In this document: positions 61,685-64,000 of the stretch, piece by piece | Layout: the number at the start of each line of letters is the position of its first letter | How positions within the stretch are numbered: position 1 is the stretch's first letter | Source of the DNA: Burhinus oedicnemus | Lineage: Eukaryota > Chordata > Aves > Charadriiformes > Burhinidae | Assembly: GCA_008921705.1 (NCBI GenBank) | Contig: VFFE01009068.1 | Location: 2,931,265 to 2,995,264, forward strand | DNA length: 64,000 bases | Direction: 5' to 3' | Translations under genes and position numbers: made by a program | The notes under the pieces: generated by a model | Seen by the model: the letters and a program-made list of their open reading frames with translations, nothing else | Database searches by the model: none | Told to the model about the DNA's origin: nothing

Positions 61685-63358
61685 CATTTGCCTTCTTTTC
61701 TTCGGTCTTCACTGCTAAAGCTCTCCCTCATGAATCCCAGACCCTGGAGGCAAGGGGAAGGTCTGGAGTGAAGAAGATTTTCCCTCAGTTGAGGAGGACT
61801 GGATTAGAGACCACTTGGCCAAACTGGACATCCATAAGTCCATGGGCCCTGATGGGATGCACCCGCGAGTGCTGAGAGAGCTGGCAGATGTTATTGCTAG
61901 ACCAGTCTCCATCATCTTTGGAAGGTCATGGGGAACAGGAGAGGTGCCTGAGGACTGGAAGAAGGCTGACAGCACTCCAATCTTCAAAAAGGGCAAGAAG
62001 GAGGACCCAGGGAACTACAGGCCGGTTAGTCTCACCTCTGTCCCTGGGAAGGTTATGGAGCGACTTCTTCTGGATGTCATCTCCAAACATGTTGAAGAAC
62101 AGGAAGTTATTGGAAGTGGTCAACACGGATTTACCAAGGGTAAATCATGCTTGACCAATCTGATAGCCTTCTGTGATAACTGGTTGGCTGGATGAGGGGA
62201 GAGCAGTAGATGCCATCTACCTTGACTTCAGCAAGGCTTTTGACACTGTCTCCCATAACATCCTCATTAGGAAGCTGAGGAAGTGTGGACTAGATGAGGA
62301 GACAGCAAAGTGGATTGAGAGCTGGCTGTGTGACAGAACTCAGAGGGTTGTGATTAATGGAGCAGTGTCAAGTTGGAGGCCTGTAACCAGTGGTGTCCCT
62401 CAGGGGTCAATACTTGGTCCAATCTTGTTCAATATATTCATCAATGACCTGGATGAGGGGACAGAGTGTATCCTCAGCAAGTTTGCTGATGATACCAAAC
62501 TGGGAGGGGTGGCTGACACTCCAGAGGGCCACACTGCCATCCAGCATGACCTGGACAGGCTGGAGTGTTGGGCAGAGGAGAACCTGATGAGGTTCAACAA
62601 GAGCAAGTGTAGGGTCCTGCACCTGGGGAGGAAGAATGCTAGGCACCAATATAGGTTAGGGGTGGACCTGCTGGAAAGCAGCTCTAAGGAGAAGGATCTG
62701 GGGGTCCTGGTAGACAGTAAATTATCCATGAGCCAGGAATGTGCCCTTGTTGCCAGGAAGGCCAATGGCATCCTGGGCTGCATAGGGAAGAGTGTGGCCA
62801 GTAGGTCGAGGGAAGTCATTCTCCCCCTCTACTTGGCACTGGTGAGGCCACAACTGGAATACTGTGTCCAGTTCTGGGCTCCCCAGCTCAAGTGGGACAG
62901 GGAACTACTGGAGAGAGTCCAGCGTAGGGCAACAAAGATGACTGGGGGATTGGAGCACCTCCCTTATGAGGAAAGGCTGAGAGAGCTGGGACTCTTTAGC
63001 CTGGAGAAGAGAAGGCTGAGGGGAGATCTTATTCTTGCTTCTAAGTATCTAAAGGGTGGGTTGAAGGAGGATGGAGCCAGACTCTTTCCAGCGGTTCCCA
63101 GTGACAGGACGAGGGGCAACGGGCACAAGTTGGAACACAGGAAGTTCTATTCAAACCTAAGAAAAAACTTCTTTACGGTGAGGGTGACAGAACACTGGAA
63201 CAGGCTGCCCAGGGAGGTTGTGGAGTGCCCTTCTCTGGAGATTTTCAAGACCTGCCTGGATGCAGTCCTGAGTAATGTGCTGTAGGCATTCCTGGGGAAT
63301 TGGGAGTTGGACTAGATGATCTCTAGAGGTCCCTTCCAACTCTGAAAATTCCTTGATT
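61685..63358 (+). mobile_element. CR1-I, 5'-truncated CR1 with a long open RT frame
   Basis: It begins in the pre-RT region (FFSSVFTA at about 61695), runs through RT and C-terminus and ends in the CR1 3' UTR (GGACTAGATGATCTCTAGAG, then CCCTTCCAACTCTG) with degenerate octamers ending about 63358. It is the best-preserved RT in the window and a different subfamily from A/B/H, with AGGTCCCTTCCAACTCTG at its 3' end. Confidence 0.95.
61695..63285 (+). pseudogene. CR1-I ORF2 RT and C-terminus, one main frameshift
   Basis: The upstream frame 61815-62195 (126 codons) has [40 protein letters not shown], the [15 protein letters not shown] block and [18 protein letters not shown] small deletion near 62185 shifts the frame, and 62173-63285 (370 codons) continues with [20 protein letters not shown] (motif A at 62218), [20 protein letters not shown], intact catalytic FADD at 62482-62493, [50 protein letters not shown] and the C-terminal [19 protein letters not shown]...[10 protein letters not shown] second shift lies before 61815. 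The apparent Met start at 62173 is an artefact of the frameshift. Confidence 0.94.
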
Positions 63359-64000
63359 CAGTGATTTAGTATGGGCATTTCAGTGGCATTTTCCTAAAAA
63401 TAAAGAAATGCTAATTCTCAGCTGATGCAGATCAGTGTAACTTTACTGATTTTAAAGGGTCAATACCAATTTATAACATCTGAAAAATCTGGTTTATGTT
63501 ATTTCTAGTATCCTACTACTGTGTAGATAGTACAGCTTTCATTTTCTAACTTAGTCCCTTCTCTTTGAGTAGCTTGCAGCTTCTCATTGAAATAATTAAA
63601 ATATCATATCTTTTTCACTGTTTTAGCTGTGTATCTACTTGCTCTAACTCAAAAGAGAAATAATTAAAGGACTACTCAGAAACCTGGAAATCACCTTCAC
63701 CTGAAAACGCTTCATGTATTAGGTACAAGTAACACATAGCAACATCTACTCACTAGTAGGCTTGCTGTGAAACCTCTTTTTCTCATCCCTATTTAAACAA
63801 TCAGATTCTCCCCTGCTTAAAAAAAAATACTTTAAATCATCAAGATAGAAATATTTTAAGCAAATAAAGAAGTTCAAGACAATCAATTTAAATAGCTTTT
63901 TAATTTAAAGTTAGTCACCATCAAGATATTTGCATCTGCTGAGTTCTACCTTAATATCAATTAAGTTATTTGGTTAGATTTGTTATAATTTCTTCTGTCA
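63359..64000. other. AT-rich non-coding DNA
   Basis: No gene, repeat family or structured element recognised up to the window end. Confidence 0.7.

Noticed and set aside
62400..62819. 139-codon minus-strand frame
   Set aside because: Antisense shadow of the CR1-I RT frame.
1..64000. Endogenous retrovirus or LTR element
   Set aside because: No paired long direct repeats with TG...CA ends, primer-binding site, or gag/protease/integrase motifs were seen. All RT-like sequence is of CR1 type.

Overview
This is vertebrate, most likely avian, non-coding DNA. It is AT-rich and CpG-poor, carries no bacterial-style gene packing, and its only recognisable protein-coding material is CR1 (chicken repeat 1) non-LTR retrotransposon. 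CR1 is the dominant LINE of birds and is also common in crocodilians and turtles, so a non-avian sauropsid is not excluded. I found no convincing host exon, tRNA, rRNA, CRISPR array or provirus. The window reads as intergenic DNA or a very large intron.

Layout: 1-13.8 kb is unique AT-rich DNA with a few segments that look constrained. CR1-A (+, 13.79-16.50 kb) holds broken endonuclease and reverse transcriptase (RT). CR1-B (-, 20.15-20.58 kb) is a short 3' end lying tail-to-tail with A. CR1-C (-, 21.44-24.91 kb) is nearly full length, with ORF1 esterase, endonuclease and the RT C-terminus, but its RT core is deleted. CR1-D (-, 27.12-28.45 kb) has a single RT frame interrupted by only two stops. 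CR1-F (28.53-29.06 kb) and CR1-G (33.10-33.50 kb) are old 3' fragments. A 20-N assembly gap after a 25-T run (41.5 kb) abuts CR1-H (-, 41.54-42.64 kb). CR1-E (-, 51.89-53.28 kb) ends in a 22-unit pentamer array. CR1-J (60.67-60.73 kb) is a 60-base scrap. CR1-I (+, 61.69-63.36 kb) carries the longest open frame in the window, 370 codons with an intact RT catalytic motif. Together these cover roughly 13 kb, about a fifth of the window.

There is no operon or pathway logic here. The CR1 copies are the actors: ORF1 (RNA-binding/esterase-like) and ORF2 (endonuclease plus RT) act together in target-primed reverse transcription, and every copy here is 5'-truncated or broken. The most interesting signal is the mosaic similarity among copies A, B and H. 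Long blocks are almost identical between elements in opposite orientation, while immediately adjacent CR1 sequence differs by several percent or more. Gene conversion, RT template switching or, for H, an assembly artefact at the gap could each explain it. A and H also share an endonuclease-destroying deletion and a one-base frameshift.
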